Assembly (NCBI GenBank): GCA_031254175.1
Contig: JAIRUY010000232.1
Span: 1-7,658 of the forward strand
Length of the DNA stretch: 7,658 nt
Origin: Treponema sp.
GTDB lineage: Bacteria; Spirochaetota; Spirochaetia; Treponematales; Breznakiellaceae
Direction: 5' to 3'
The notes beneath the pieces were generated by a model. It was not told the DNA's origin. It saw nothing but the letters and a program-made list of their open reading frames with translations, and made no database searches. This document shows, one piece after another, positions 6,305-7,658 of this stretch. The translations under genes and the position numbers were made by a program. Position 1 is the stretch's first letter. The number at the start of each line of letters is the position of its first letter.

Positions 6305-7572
6305 TCTTGAAAAAAAACGCTTCTTTTTTTATTGCGATAAGATATCTGTGGGGACGGGCTCATGAAGGAGGACGTTATCTAAGAGGCGCTGCCGCAGGGA
6401 TTGCTGTCAGTCTTGTTCCGATTATTGTAACACTGATAGTTGCGGATGGAATGATAAGAGGAATCACAGATCGTTATATTGAATTGGGAACCGGGCATTT
6501 GCAGATCCACGATTATTCAGGAACAGGGAATGAAGAAACTGTGATAGAAAAAATTCTGGAACTTGACGGAATAAGAGGGGTATGGCCTGAACAGAGGGGA
6601 ATGGGAATAATCGCCGGAAAAACCGGAAGAACCGGAGTTACAGTCCGTTCAATAGAATCTTCGTTTTGGACAGATCCGTCAAGCGCGCAATTTCTAAGAA
6701 TTATTGACGGAGTGCAAAAACCTGATACAGACCGCGATGTCGTGTTGGGAGAAACTTTGGCCTCTGACATTGGCGTACAGACAGGAGATACGGTGCGGCT
6801 GATGACTGTGAGAACTGATGATAACGGCCGCATGATCCCCCGCTCAGCTTCCTTTACAGTAAGAGGTATAATTTCCTGCGGTTACAATGAACTGGATGCC
6901 TTGTGGTGTATCATAAGCCGGGAAGGCGGAAAGCGTATTCTTTCTTCTGAACAATCCCCGTCAAGTTTTATTGTAAAGATTGATGATCCGTACCGGAAAG
7001 CAGATGATACTTCCTGGGAGTTATTTTCAACTTTGGGAATTGGATACAGTGTATATACATGGAAAGATATGCTGCGTTCCCAGTACAGTTCTTATGAATC
7101 GACAAGGCAGCTTTTGCTGTTTATTATGGCTTTGATTGTAGTTGTCGCGGCTGTAAATGTTTCTTCGGCTACGAGTATGCTTGTTCTTGAACGCCAGAAA
7201 GACATTGCCGTCTTAAAAGTCTCAGGCGCGGGCATAAAAGGCGTTACAGAAGTTTTTATCTGGGGCAGTTTTCTTACAGGTTTGGTTGGCTCTGTAATTG
7301 GTATCTTTACAGGGCTGCTGATTGGCAGCAATATAAATTTTCTGATACGTTCTCTGGAAAAATCTTTAAGTTTTTTCTCCGGTTTATTCAGCGGAGGAGA
7401 AGTGAGGATACTTGACCCCGGCTTTTACCTTGAAACCATCCCCATTATAATAGATTGGACATCAGTAATATTGATAGGAATTTTTGCCATTATCTGTTCT
7501 GTCATTTCTTCATGGATTCCTGCCCTGCGTGCCGGAAAACTAAAGCCCGTGGATTTGTTAAGAAAGACTTGA
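6301..7572 (+). CDS. Second lipoprotein-releasing ABC transporter permease, LolC/LolE-type (LolE position)
   Basis: Likely partner of the first permease in a heteromeric LolCDE complex, and in the position of lolE in the classic lolC-lolD-lolE order. It has 423 residues from TTG 6301 (overlapping the lolD stop as TTGA) or 421 from TTG 6307. Layout: IAIRYLWGR entry helix (11-19), TM1 at about 29-48, a periplasmic domain starting ELGTGHLQIHDY, TM2 at about 271-291, coupling segment KDIAVLKVSGAG (about 300-311), TM3 at about 318-345, TM4 at about 387-408, and the family ending PALRAGKLKPVDLLRKT. Both permeases share a FY-x-x-x-IP segment before TM4. It lacks the VMNGF motif after TM1 (VADGM instead) and resembles general FtsX/MacB-type permeases more, so a narrower name is withheld. 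An export substrate other than lipoproteins cannot be excluded. The C-terminus is intact. Confidence 0.87.
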   Translation: MILKKNASFFIAIRYLWGRAHEGGRYLRGAAAGIAVSLVPIIVTLIVADGMIRGITDRYIELGTGHLQIHDYSGTGNEETVIEKILELDGIRGVWPEQRGMGIIAGKTGRTGVTVRSIESSFWTDPSSAQFLRIIDGVQKPDTDRDVVLGETLASDIGVQTGDTVRLMTVRTDDNGRMIPRSASFTVRGIISCGYNELDALWCIISREGGKRILSSEQSPSSFIVKIDDPYRKADDTSWELFSTLGIGYSVYTWKDMLRSQYSSYESTRQLLLFIMALIVVVAAVNVSSATSMLVLERQKDIAVLKVSGAGIKGVTEVFIWGSFLTGLVGSVIGIFTGLLIGSNINFLIRSLEKSLSFFSGLFSGGEVRILDPGFYLETIPIIIDWTSVILIGIFAIICSVISSWIPALRAGKLKPVDLLRKT

Positions 7573-7658
7573 CGTTAAAAAGTAACCGCTGCCAATTGCT
7601 CGCCGTTCTCTTGCGTTACACTCAATAATAATACATACTAATCAACAAACGGATTGTG
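7573..7658 (+). other. Non-coding tail after the transporter genes
   Basis: These 86 bases hold no supported gene. GTAAC (7582-7586) and GTTAC (7615-7619) are complementary and the stem can be extended by two pairs past a bulged C, but the loop is long and no T run follows, so an intrinsic terminator is not supported. The last 40 bases are AT-rich (AATAATAATACATACTAATC) and could precede a downstream promoter, but no convincing -35/-10 pair with normal spacing was found. Confidence 0.5.

Noticed and set aside
7569..7600. TTGACG over the last stop codon as a -35 promoter element
   Set aside because: No acceptable -10 hexamer lies 16 to 18 bases downstream (the bases there read close to CCAATT).
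7582..7619. GTAAC / GTTAC inverted repeat as a terminator after the permease gene
   Set aside because: The stem is short with a bulge, the loop exceeds 20 bases and no T run follows.

Overview
The window is an almost gap-free block of seven plus-strand genes: 3' part of prfB (release factor 2), an exported PEGA-domain protein of unknown function, ftsY (SRP receptor), a second exported protein of unknown function, then a LolCDE-type ABC transporter (permease, ATPase, permease). The only sizeable non-coding DNA is the last 86 bases. Genes overlap by 1 to 8 bases or are separated by at most about 10, so one or a few co-transcribed units with translational coupling are likely. No internal promoter could be supported.

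A complete LolCDE-type system implies a diderm bacterium. The order prfB / exported protein / ftsY / exported protein / Lol permease-ATPase-permease, the frequent TTG starts, and the Treponema-like style of the two unknown proteins (short hydrophobic signal peptide, PEGA repeats) suggest a spirochaete, most likely a treponeme of intermediate GC. This assignment is from memory and style, not from a search.

Layout: 1-744 prfB (5' end outside the window); 755-2227 exported PEGA-domain protein with two C-terminal membrane segments; 2227-3114 ftsY without the acidic A domain; 3107-4258 exported protein with short strand-turn repeats; 4255-5610 LolC/E-type permease; 5603-6304 LolD ATPase; 6301-7572 second, divergent LolC/E-type permease; 7573-7658 non-coding.

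How they fit together: FtsY docks signal-recognition-particle ribosome complexes at the inner membrane, and LolCDE extracts mature lipoproteins from that membrane and hands them to a periplasmic carrier for the outer membrane. The two unknown proteins both carry export signals and sit between these machines, so an envelope role is the natural hypothesis. Most of the window is ordinary conserved machinery. The points that stand out are a perfect 10-bp hairpin followed by eight T inside the start of lolC, a run of TTG starts fused to TGA stops, and the two unassigned exported proteins. No mobile element, CRISPR array, tRNA, rRNA or recognised riboswitch was seen.
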